From Paraktedonobacter sp964250225 (GTDB lineage: Bacteria; Chloroflexota; Ktedonobacteria; Ktedonobacterales; Ktedonobacteraceae), in NCBI GenBank assembly GCA_964250225.1, contig CAXUEY010000134.1, positions 1 through 16,184 of the forward strand: a stretch of DNA of 16,184 nucleotides. The letters run 5' to 3'. The notes beneath the pieces are model-generated. The model did no database searches, was not told where the DNA came from, and worked only from the letters and a program-made list of their open reading frames with translations. The first letter of the stretch is position 1, and every line of letters starts with the position of its first letter. Positions 6,482 through 14,488 of this stretch are shown here, piece after piece. The position numbers were made by a program, and so were the translations under genes.

Positions 6482-6814
6482 ATGCATACCATGCGCATTA
6501 AACGTCCCTATTATGACGCCATCATGGCTGGTCAGAAAACGCTTGAGGTCCGTGTCGGCTACGACAACATCAAGCGCTACCAAGCGGGTGAGATCATCCG
6601 GCTTGAGACGTCAGAGGCTTGGGGAACCGTGAAGATCAAGACGGTACGAACCTATGCGAGCTTCGAGGGCATGCTGGCTGCTGAGGGCTGGCAAAAGATT
6701 GCACCTGACGCTGGTGACACGGCTACAGCGTTACGCACGATCAGAGAAATCTATCCGCCAGAGAAAGAAGCCCTGGGGGTGTACGTCTTTGAAGTTGAGC
6801 CTGTTTCCTTATAG
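6482..6814 (+). CDS. ASCH-domain protein
   Basis: A 110-residue protein consisting of a single ASCH domain (PUA-like beta barrel). The family signature is clear at the N terminus: RIKRPYYDAIMAGQKTLEVR (5-24), the conserved Lys, Gly-x-Lys-Thr and Glu-x-Arg that line the presumed RNA or nucleotide-binding groove. The pattern continues with a Gly plus strand (AGEIIRL, 36-42) and closes with the strand GVYVFEVE. Some small ASCH proteins are known as amidohydrolases acting on N4-acetylcytidine, others as RNases or translation-linked RNA binders; which applies here cannot be told. The start is supported by GAAAGGAAG about 9 bp upstream. It is divergent from the HTH-TPR gene across 208 bp, so the two may share control. 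Confidence 0.9.
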   Translation: MHTMRIKRPYYDAIMAGQKTLEVRVGYDNIKRYQAGEIIRLETSEAWGTVKIKTVRTYASFEGMLAAEGWQKIAPDAGDTATALRTIREIYPPEKEALGVYVFEVEPVSL

Positions 6815-6826
6815 TCAGTGCCAAAA

Positions 6827-6916
6827 AGCGACGCAGCCCGGAGCGTGCTACCGTTCCGGGCCGTATCGGCGTTCCGCCTCACCCTGAGACCTGTTCCGCG
6901 TCGCTGCTCGTCTCAG
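6827..6916 (+). other. Structured intergenic element with interleaved stems
   Basis: The 208-bp gap between the ASCH gene and the E1-like gene holds several inverted repeats. Outer stem AGCGACGC (6827-6834) / GCGTCGCT (6898-6905); inside it a hairpin GCCCGGA (6836-6842) / TCCGGGC (6855-6861) and a short GGCG/CGCC; and CTGAGAC (6884-6890) / GTCTCAG (6910-6916), whose left arm is inside the outer stem and right arm outside, a pseudoknot topology. There is no U tract after any stem. It might be a 5' leader structure, a small RNA or a remnant of a mobile element end. Confidence 0.35.
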
Positions 6917-7022
6917 TCACCGTTGTAGCGTTTCTAAAAAGTGATACTCTCGTCACATGCTCCGAAGGGTAGTCTCATCAACGGCCAATCAGTGAAGGTT
7001 AAGGAAGAGGGAACCATCTTCA

Positions 7023-7826
7023 ATGTCCGAGCAACTGGTAAATCGTAGTCCCGATCTGCGGCATCTCCGAGATGAGGGCTACGACATTGAGATTCGCTCG
7101 AACTACTTGCTCGGGAAGCAAGTGCCGTACGTTACCACTGATAAAATGGTAGCGCGCAGTACTTTGGTGTCCGAGCTGTCAACGGGTGGCAGCACAACTG
7201 CTCCAAATCCGTATCACGTTGTATGGTTTGTCGGCTCGATTCCGTGCGATAGCCATGGCTGCGAACTGAATGCCATTATCAACCAACGCGGTACGGTCCA
7301 AATCGGCGAGAACCTTACAGCAAGCTGTACTTTCTCTAGCAAACCGGAGGGGGGATATCTGGACTACTACGAGAAAATGACGAGTTATGTTGACATGTTG
7401 TTCGGCCATGCGCGGGCTATCGACTTGAGTATCACAGCGAAGATGTTTCCTCCGCTCCCGACAGATGACAACGAATCAGTCTTTCGCTACCTGGATTCGG
7501 CGTCGAGTCGGGCACAGATAAGCGCAATTACCGAGAAACTCAGACTTGGCAAGGTAACAATTGTTGGACTAGGAGGGACCGGGGCGTACATCCTGGACTT
7601 GATCGCCAAGTCGCCAATTGAACAGACCCATCTATACGACCGCGACACGCTCTATACGCACAACGCGTTTCGTGCGCCTGGTGCGGCATCGATTGAGGAG
7701 CTTGACGCCGCACCAAAGAAAATGCAGACTTTAGCTCTTCAAATCCATATTGACCTTATCTGCTCAGCTCGCTATAATCAACAGATGGGAATCATTCCTT
7801 TGTGCTTTGAAGAGAAGGGCGATTAA
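7023..7826 (+). CDS. E1-like (ThiF family) protein, truncated at the C terminus
   Basis: Residues 1-150 match the N-terminal region that precedes ThiF domains in a family of stand-alone bacterial E1-like proteins (I recall it as DUF6791): YLLGKQVPYVTTD (28-40), STLVSEL (46-52), HVVWFVGSIPCD (65-76) and the KPEGGYLDYYEKMTSY block (107-122). From 176 the ThiF/MoeB nucleotide-binding fold begins: GLGGTG (182-187), Asp206 for the ATP ribose, HNAFR (213-217) with the arginine, and Lys232/233. Such enzymes adenylate the C terminus of a ubiquitin-like partner. Here the chain ends at 267, before the acidic residue equivalent to the Mg-binding Asp130 of MoeB and about 120 residues short of what I expect, so adenylation is unlikely. 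AAGGAAGAGGG precedes the ATG. The stop is 6 bp before the helicase ATG, so they are probably co-transcribed. It could be a decaying gene or a domain reduced to a binding role. Confidence 0.75.
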   Translation: MSEQLVNRSPDLRHLRDEGYDIEIRSNYLLGKQVPYVTTDKMVARSTLVSELSTGGSTTAPNPYHVVWFVGSIPCDSHGCELNAIINQRGTVQIGENLTASCTFSSKPEGGYLDYYEKMTSYVDMLFGHARAIDLSITAKMFPPLPTDDNESVFRYLDSASSRAQISAITEKLRLGKVTIVGLGGTGAYILDLIAKSPIEQTHLYDRDTLYTHNAFRAPGAASIEELDAAPKKMQTLALQIHIDLICSARYNQQMGIIPLCFEEKGD

Positions 7827-7832
7827 GCTAAT

Positions 7833-10800
7833 ATGCCAGAATACGAGTATGCTCCTTCGGATATTTCTACCCGCATTAAGGCATTGCGTCTTCGCTTGAA
7901 GCTGTCGCAACAACAATTCGCCGACCTGACAGATGTTCCTGCCACGCTTTTCAAGCAATGGGAAAATGGCACCATCCAGCCACCAGCTTCCTACTGGCAG
8001 CGCATTCTGGTCGCTGAAACAGAAGGGATCCAGATGCTCTCTCGCGATGGCAGGATACCAGATCGAGTTGCTGAGGCAGGTGCGAACTATCAAACAGACG
8101 TTGACCAGATCGACCGTGAAGAAAGCTTCCCAACAGATTTTCTAGCTGAACCTGATATTGTACGCACGTTCGTGGAAGGTCAGCGGCTGACCTATGGTCA
8201 CCTCTTTAATCCAACGTTTGCTACAGAAACCTCGCGTATTGATCCGCTACCTCATCAGTTGATTGCAGTCTATGACCACATGTTGAAGCAACCACGCCTG
8301 CGCTTCCTTTTAGGAGACGATGCAGGCGCGGGTAAAACGATCATGACTGGCCTCTATTTGCGAGAAATGCTCGCGCGCCGACTTATCTCGCGTGTCCTGA
8401 TTGTGCCACCAGCGGGATTGGTGGGGAACTGGGCATATGAGATGCACCATCTGTTCAACTTGCCTTTTCGCATTGTCACGGGGAGCGATGCTCGTCTGGG
8501 CAATCCTTTTCGCGATGCCGGGAGCAATCTGGTGATTGTTAGCGTCGATACACTGGCTGGTGAGCGGATGTTTTCGCGCCTGCAAGAGGACGAGGGTTAT
8601 GATCTGGTTGTCTTCGATGAAGCTCACAAGCTTGCTGCCAATCGAGGTGCGGATTTTCGTGTTCGCCGCACCGATCGGTATCGTCTGGCCGAAGCACTGG
8701 CGGGCGTGACGAGCGAGGAAAAGCGCTGGTCCCTATCCTGGAGTTGTCGCCACCTGCTTCTGTTAACTGCAACTCCCCACATGGGAAAGGATTTTCCCTA
8801 TTATTGTCTCTGGAAACTGCTCGAACCGGATGCGCTCTCTACGCTCGATGCCTTTAACGCGTATCCAATAGAGGCCAGACAACGCCATTTTCTGCGGCGT
8901 ACCAAGGAGGAGTTGGTCTATTTTGATGGCAGTCCGATTTATCCAACGCGCATTTCCAATACATTGAGCTACAAGTTGAGCCAGGGCGAAGTGAGTGAGC
9001 AGACGCTTTATGATGGCACAACGCATTACATTCAGACCTTTTATAATCGCGCCCAGTTGCTCAATCGCTCAGCGGCTCGCCTGGCTATGAGCGTGTTTCA
9101 GCGACGCCTGGCAAGTTCGACCTGGGCCTTGCTCTGTTCATTTGAACGACGAGCCAGGAAACTGGAAACGTTAATCGAGGCGATTCGCACTGGTCAACTG
9201 GACTGGGCTAGCATCGAGAAGGAGCAACACAAGCTCGACACTATCACAGATATTTTCGATGAGAAGACCGCTGACGAAGAAACCGATGTACCAGGTAGGG
9301 AAGAAAATGAGCGCAATGAGGATGACCTCCTGGGTGGGACGCTGGCGACATCATTGAAAGAATTAGCAGCGGAGTTGCGCCAGGTCGAAGAATTACGCAA
9401 TCTGGCAGAACAGGTTTATAAAACAGGCGAAGAGTCCAAATTTGAAAAATTGCGCGAGATTCTCAGCAGTCCGCTGTATCGCCATGAGAAATGGCTGATT
9501 TTTACAGAGCACCGTGATACGCTCGAATTTTTGGTGAGGCGTCTCAAAGGTATGGGGCTGGGTGGACAGATTGCCCAGATCCACGGCGGCATGAACTATC
9601 AGGAACGCGAAGAACAGATGGTGGCTTTTCGCAAAGCAAGCGAAGAGACTGGATCAGCACGTTATATGATCGCCACTGATGCCGCTGGTGAGGGTATCAA
9701 TCTCCAGGTCTGTTATTTGATGGTGAACTACGATATTCCCTGGAATCCGGCTCGCCTGGAGCAACGTATGGGGCGTATTCACCGCTATGGACAGAAGCAT
9801 AACCCGGTCTTTATTATGAATCTCGTCGCGGAGAAAACGCGTGAAGGGCGGGTGATGACAACGCTGCTGGAGAAGATGGAGAATATTCGCAAAGAGTTGG
9901 GGTCAGATAAAGTTTTTGATGTAATCGGGCGACTGTTTCAGGAGGTTTCTCTCAGCGAGTATCTGGCGCGAATGTCTTCCCAGGAACAGGAAACAGAGAT
10001 CGAGCAACGTTTATTTGGAACCCTGACTCCAGAGCAGGTGCGTGCGCTTGAGGCACGAGAACGGACAATCTTTGGTGAAGATGGATCGGTCCGCAGTGCA
10101 TTGCCCCGCCTGCGCCAGAGTATAGAGCAGGAGATGTATCACCGGCTTTTGCCTGGCTATGTGCGGCATTTTGTCGAGAAGGCCGCGCCGCTGATGTATA
10201 TACGCATCGAAGGCAATCTGGATGGTATCTTCCAGCTCACTCCATTCACGCAAGACGCACTGAATTGGCTGCTCCCTCTGCTAGAAACGTATCCTGCCGA
10301 GGTGCGTGGACGCTATACATTGTACCCGTCACGCGCCAATGAACCAGCAACTTTCCTCCATCCAGGTGAACCTATCTTTGATCGCTGGCAGAGCGTGTTT
10401 TGTGACCATTTTGCTCTGCAAGCCTTACGAGGGGCGATATTTATTGATCCGAGCGCGGAAAAACCGTATTTCTATCATCTCGCACTTATCACTGTGACGA
10501 GAGAAGCAGACCCAACTATACAGGTATTCAAACGCTCAGAACTGCTGGAATGCCGGTTGGTCGGGCTGAGGCAGGAAGAGAGTGGTGAGATTGTAACTTG
10601 CCCCGTTGAGCAGTTGCTCTTGTCGCAAAAGGGATCATGGCGCTCCGCCGCCGCGCTTCCGCTGGCAACTACTATTGCGCGATCATGCGACCAGGCCAGA
10701 GCTTATGCCTTAACCATCATTGCCGAAAAAGCCGCTATAGCGCAGCGGGAGACGTTGCACGCGACTCTGGCCGAGCGCGAGCGGTTTATTGAGCATGGCT

Positions 10801-11447
10801 TTACCTATCAGAATGCCGAACTCTTTGAAATCCGCAAACGCTTGAGCGAGCGAGCGCAGGCCGGGGATGCGAGAGCTAGAGGCGAGCTGACCAGAATCAA
10901 GGCCCAGCAAAAAGAATTGCAGAACAGGAAGGCAGAAGCATTGAAGGTGCTTCGTCGTGAACCTGAGCTGATTGTTCCAGGAGAGGTAGCCTTACTCGCT
11001 CACGCACTGGTACTCCCGGCCAGTGATCCCGTAGATCACGCACGCTTTGACGCAAAAGTAGAGGCAATAGCATTGAAATGGGCGCGTTCGTTTGAAGAGA
11101 TGCGAGGAGCCATCATCAAAGATGTCTCGACGGCGAGCAAGGCGAGGGAGGCAGGATTGGAAGACTGGCCCGGTTTCGATTTGCTGGCGCAGCGCCCTGG
11201 AGGTAAAACGATTGCCATTGAGGTCAAGGGACGCGCCGGAATTAGCGACATTGAACTGACCGAGAATGAGTATATCAAGGCCTGCAATTTGCGCGAGCGC
11301 TACTGGCTGTACGTTGTCTATGAATGTGCCAAAGCGGTCCCGCGCCTCTTGCGTATTCAAGATCCATTTGGTAAGCTAATCGCTAGAGCTAAAAACAGTG
11401 TTATTCTGGACGACCGGGATATTTTTGCGGCAGCTGAGCCAGAGTAG
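7833..11447 (+). CDS. HTH-SNF2 helicase with C-terminal DUF3883-type nuclease-like domain (Hma-type helicase)
   Basis: A 1204-residue superfamily 2 DNA translocase. Residues 11-60 form an XRE-like helix-turn-helix (RLRLKLSQQQFADL, then FKQWENG). The SNF2 motor follows: Walker A GDDAGAGKT (161-169), DEAH (262-265), motif III TATP (312-315), an acidic linker (about 460-500), motif V IATDAAGEGINLQ (613-625) and motif VI QRMGRIHRYGQ (644-654). A long helical region (700-1060) leads to a DUF3883-like domain (about 1080-1185) carrying Asp1116 and Glu1130-x-Lys1132 followed by Gly, the arrangement of a PD-(D/E)XK nuclease core. It should bind DNA, hydrolyse ATP and track along duplexes, possibly cleaving. 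The gene starts 6 bp after the E1-like gene, with GAAGGG inside that gene's end as Shine-Dalgarno, and is followed 13 bp later by the methyltransferase. Together they resemble the helicase-methylase-ATPase defence arrangement, also reminiscent of DrmD in class 1 DISARM. Confidence 0.93.
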   Translation: MPEYEYAPSDISTRIKALRLRLKLSQQQFADLTDVPATLFKQWENGTIQPPASYWQRILVAETEGIQMLSRDGRIPDRVAEAGANYQTDVDQIDREESFPTDFLAEPDIVRTFVEGQRLTYGHLFNPTFATETSRIDPLPHQLIAVYDHMLKQPRLRFLLGDDAGAGKTIMTGLYLREMLARRLISRVLIVPPAGLVGNWAYEMHHLFNLPFRIVTGSDARLGNPFRDAGSNLVIVSVDTLAGERMFSRLQEDEGYDLVVFDEAHKLAANRGADFRVRRTDRYRLAEALAGVTSEEKRWSLSWSCRHLLLLTATPHMGKDFPYYCLWKLLEPDALSTLDAFNAYPIEARQRHFLRRTKEELVYFDGSPIYPTRISNTLSYKLSQGEVSEQTLYDGTTHYIQTFYNRAQLLNRSAARLAMSVFQRRLASSTWALLCSFERRARKLETLIEAIRTGQLDWASIEKEQHKLDTITDIFDEKTADEETDVPGREENERNEDDLLGGTLATSLKELAAELRQVEELRNLAEQVYKTGEESKFEKLREILSSPLYRHEKWLIFTEHRDTLEFLVRRLKGMGLGGQIAQIHGGMNYQEREEQMVAFRKASEETGSARYMIATDAAGEGINLQVCYLMVNYDIPWNPARLEQRMGRIHRYGQKHNPVFIMNLVAEKTREGRVMTTLLEKMENIRKELGSDKVFDVIGRLFQEVSLSEYLARMSSQEQETEIEQRLFGTLTPEQVRALEARERTIFGEDGSVRSALPRLRQSIEQEMYHRLLPGYVRHFVEKAAPLMYIRIEGNLDGIFQLTPFTQDALNWLLPLLETYPAEVRGRYTLYPSRANEPATFLHPGEPIFDRWQSVFCDHFALQALRGAIFIDPSAEKPYFYHLALITVTREADPTIQVFKRSELLECRLVGLRQEESGEIVTCPVEQLLLSQKGSWRSAAALPLATTIARSCDQARAYALTIIAEKAAIAQRETLHATLAERERFIEHGFTYQNAELFEIRKRLSERAQAGDARARGELTRIKAQQKELQNRKAEALKVLRREPELIVPGEVALLAHALVLPASDPVDHARFDAKVEAIALKWARSFEEMRGAIIKDVSTASKAREAGLEDWPGFDLLAQRPGGKTIAIEVKGRAGISDIELTENEYIKACNLRERYWLYVVYECAKAVPRLLRIQDPFGKLIARAKNSVILDDRDIFAAAEPE

Positions 11448-11460
11448 AAGGTAACGTATT

Positions 11461-14442
11461 ATGGACGAGCGGTTGATTGAAGTTAATTTTCCCTTATTGC
11501 AGACCTCACTGGATTCTGTACACGAGAAAAACGTGCGTCATGGACATATCTCCACACTCCATATCTGGCCTGCGCGCCGTCCTCTGGCAGCCAGCCGCGC
11601 CGCGCTAATCACAACGTTATTGCGCGATCCGGGCACCACAGCCGCGCGCAAAGATGTACTTTATAAGCTGGCCGGGCATATCTCGAACGAGAAAACTGAG
11701 GGCGGCATTCTGCACTGGGGCCGCGAGACTAGCGAAGATCTCAACTGGTTTCGCGAGAAGATCCGCGAGGAATATGGTGGGCGTGCTCCCCGTGTGCTCG
11801 ATCCATTTGCCGGTGGCGGCGCGATCCCGCTGGAGGCGATGCGCCTGGGCTGTGAAGTCACAGCGGTCGATATTAACCCCGTCGCCTGGTTTATCCTCAA
11901 ATGTACGCTGGAATATCCGCAGAAACTGGCAGGGCAAAACCGCCCTCTGCCAGAATTTGTCCTGCACTCGCGCGAATTCATGGAAAGCTATTTAAAGGCG
12001 AAAGGCTATAAGGGCAGAGCGTTAAAGAAACAACTTGTCCTTTTTGGCCTGGATGACGAGATCCAACTTGTGAGCCAGCCTGAACTCATGGACATGAACG
12101 ACGAAAAAGCCTCCATTGAGGCCGATTTAGCCTGGCATGTGCGCGCCTGGGGCTGGTGGGTGCTCCAGCAGGCCAGAACTGACCTCGCCCGCTTCTATCC
12201 CACCATCGACGGCAAACTCACCGTCGCTTATCTCTGGGCGCGCACCATCACCTGTAAAAATTGCCGCGCGACCATCCCCCTGCTCAAGACGCGCTGGCTC
12301 TGCAAGAAAGAGAAAAAGCGTGTTGCGCTGACAATGGATCCCAATGCTGAGAAGACAGGGGTTGTTTTCGGCATCTGGAATGATGTGCCGGTGGGCAAAG
12401 GATCGGCGGCGAAGAAGCGGGAGTATGATAAGCAGGTTGGCGGGGGAACAATGTCGAAGTCAGGGGTGACATGCCCTTGTTGCCCTACTGTGATAACTAT
12501 GGACGATATTCGCATAGAAAGTCGAGCTGGACGACTTGGCACAGTTATGACCGCTGTGGTAGTTGGCGGAGAAAAAAAGAAGGAATACCGTCTTCCAACA
12601 GTGCAAGAGATCAGTATGGCTACGCAAGCTGAGTTAGAAGTCGAGCAGGTTTTTGCCGATATTCCTTTTGGTTTGCCTGAAGAGCCAACGCCAGGTCCCG
12701 CTGGAAGAAAGCGCTATTCTTCCTCATTGCCAACATATGGCCTAATGAAATGGAAAGATCTGTTTACTGGTCGCCAACTTTTGGCTTTGGGAACTTTTGT
12801 GAAACATGTTCGCGCTATCTGTATTGCTATGCGAGAAGAATGTTATCCTTCTGAGTGGATAGAAGCGGCGGTAGCTTACCTGGCCCTAGCCATTGATCGA
12901 TTAGCCGATCGGGGAAGTACTCTTTGTAGCCGGGATATTGGCAGGGATACAATCAGAAACACATTTACGCGTTATGCACTATCCACAACCTGGGATTTCG
13001 CGGAAAGCGTTGCCTCAGCCGATAGTTCAGGAGGGTATCCTGGAGCTATTGAATGGATTGCGACATATATTGCCCATGCTTTACTACTGAGTCGTGATGT
13101 TCCCCAGCCTACAATTACACAATCGTCTGCCACCCGTGCTCTGGATACACATTTCGATCTTATTATGACAGATCCACCCTATTATGATGCTATCATTTAT
13201 TCGGATCTGATGGATTTCTTCTACGTGTGGCTTAGAAGAGCACTATATGGCCTTTCCCCAGAAATTGATAAGGTTTTCTCTGAACCATTAACCCCTAAAT
13301 GGAATCATGACGAGAATGACGGCGAGCTAATCGATGAACCAGGCCGACATGGATGGGATCTCGCTAAATCTCAGAAAATATACGAAGACGGCATGGCTCG
13401 CGTCTTCCAGAACTGCCATAATATGCTCGCGCCTGATGGCCGACTTGTCATTGTCTTCGCGCATAAGCACCCCGATGCTTGGGAGACCCTTGTTTCCGCC
13501 ATCATTCGAGCCGGATTTGTCGTCACGGGGAGCTGGCCGATTCAAACGGAGATGGGCAATCGCACGCGCGCACTCTCGTCGGCTGCGCTGGCCTCCTCGA
13601 TCTGGCTGGTATGCAGGAAGCGGCCAGAGGATGCGCGAGATGGCTGGGATAATAAAGTGCTGAATGAGATGCGACGCAATATCGTCGAGAAGCTACATCG
13701 CTTCTGGGACGATGGCATCAATGGCCCCGACTTTGTGTGGGCCGCGACCGGACCGGCCCTGGAGGCATACAGCAAGCACTCAAAGGTCAGGAAATCAAAT
13801 GCCTCCGGGAAAGAACTCTCCGTCAAGGAATTTCTCGACCAGGCGCGGCGTATTGTGATGGACTATGCGGTTGGGAAGGTACTGCGCGAGGGACGGGAGA
13901 TCACCACTCCCCTGGATGCAGTTACAACCTATTACCTGCTCCATCGCTACTATTTTGGCACAGAGAGCGTGCCGATCGGACCATGCATCCTCTACGCGGT
14001 CTCGTGCGGACTCCCTGACAGCGATCTGCTCAGTCGATATGATATACTGGCTCGCAGTGGAGGATTGGCGGTGAAAGAAGAGCCGGACGAGGAAGCGGAA
14101 GGAGAAGAAGAGCCGGACGAGGAGGAAGGCACCAGCAGCGCTGTGCGGCTCAAACAATGGTATCAGCGCAAAACCTCACACCCGGACTATGAGACGCCAG
14201 GGGGAACAGTGCCGCCTCTCATTGATCAGGTCCACCGCCTGATGTATTTCTGGGACGCAGGCGAAGAGAGCAAGCTGAACGAATACCTGGCCGAGTACCG
14301 TCTGAAGGAAAACGAGCATTTTTTCCCCCTGCTGCAAGCCCTCATCGAAGTACAAGGCATCAGCAGCGAGGAGAAAGGCATCCTGGAGCGCCTCAGCAAG
14401 CACATTGAGCGCATCAACGTCTCAAATTATCGGCTCTTCTGA
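11461..14442 (+). CDS. DUF1156-type adenine-specific DNA methyltransferase with Zn ribbon (COG1743-like)
   Basis: A 993-residue N6-adenine DNA methyltransferase. The N-terminal DUF1156 block has VHEKNVRHGHISTLHIWPAR (20-39). SAM motif I is LDPFAGGG (113-120), followed by the acidic VDINP (136-140). The catalytic motif IV is DPPY (571-574). Between them lie about 450 residues with two Cys clusters, C265-x2-C268 with C281, and C338-x-C340-C341, forming one or two Zn-binding units that may read DNA. Motif I before IV with the large insert between them recalls the alpha-class order. A C-terminal part (720-993) contains an acidic repeated tract (872-890). The ATG follows the helicase stop by 13 bp; GAAGG lies near 11449-11453. 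The DNA of roughly 12480-13380 is clearly lower in GC than its flanks. In Hma/DISARM-like systems such an enzyme marks self DNA. No restriction domain is present in this polypeptide. Confidence 0.93.
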   Translation: MDERLIEVNFPLLQTSLDSVHEKNVRHGHISTLHIWPARRPLAASRAALITTLLRDPGTTAARKDVLYKLAGHISNEKTEGGILHWGRETSEDLNWFREKIREEYGGRAPRVLDPFAGGGAIPLEAMRLGCEVTAVDINPVAWFILKCTLEYPQKLAGQNRPLPEFVLHSREFMESYLKAKGYKGRALKKQLVLFGLDDEIQLVSQPELMDMNDEKASIEADLAWHVRAWGWWVLQQARTDLARFYPTIDGKLTVAYLWARTITCKNCRATIPLLKTRWLCKKEKKRVALTMDPNAEKTGVVFGIWNDVPVGKGSAAKKREYDKQVGGGTMSKSGVTCPCCPTVITMDDIRIESRAGRLGTVMTAVVVGGEKKKEYRLPTVQEISMATQAELEVEQVFADIPFGLPEEPTPGPAGRKRYSSSLPTYGLMKWKDLFTGRQLLALGTFVKHVRAICIAMREECYPSEWIEAAVAYLALAIDRLADRGSTLCSRDIGRDTIRNTFTRYALSTTWDFAESVASADSSGGYPGAIEWIATYIAHALLLSRDVPQPTITQSSATRALDTHFDLIMTDPPYYDAIIYSDLMDFFYVWLRRALYGLSPEIDKVFSEPLTPKWNHDENDGELIDEPGRHGWDLAKSQKIYEDGMARVFQNCHNMLAPDGRLVIVFAHKHPDAWETLVSAIIRAGFVVTGSWPIQTEMGNRTRALSSAALASSIWLVCRKRPEDARDGWDNKVLNEMRRNIVEKLHRFWDDGINGPDFVWAATGPALEAYSKHSKVRKSNASGKELSVKEFLDQARRIVMDYAVGKVLREGREITTPLDAVTTYYLLHRYYFGTESVPIGPCILYAVSCGLPDSDLLSRYDILARSGGLAVKEEPDEEAEGEEEPDEEEGTSSAVRLKQWYQRKTSHPDYETPGGTVPPLIDQVHRLMYFWDAGEESKLNEYLAEYRLKENEHFFPLLQALIEVQGISSEEKGILERLSKHIERINVSNYRLF
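14077..14123 (+). repeat. In-frame 30-bp tandem duplication in the methyltransferase gene
   Basis: GAAGAGCCGGACGAGGA occurs at 14077-14093 and again at 14107-14123, exactly 30 bp apart. It encodes two acidic blocks of the type EEPDEE (residues about 873-888). This is a flexible, negatively charged linker; copy number could vary between strains by slippage. Confidence 0.85.
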
Positions 14443-14488
14443 GAGTCTGTCGAAGAAGAGCATATTTCCTGATGGGGGAGATGGAAAG

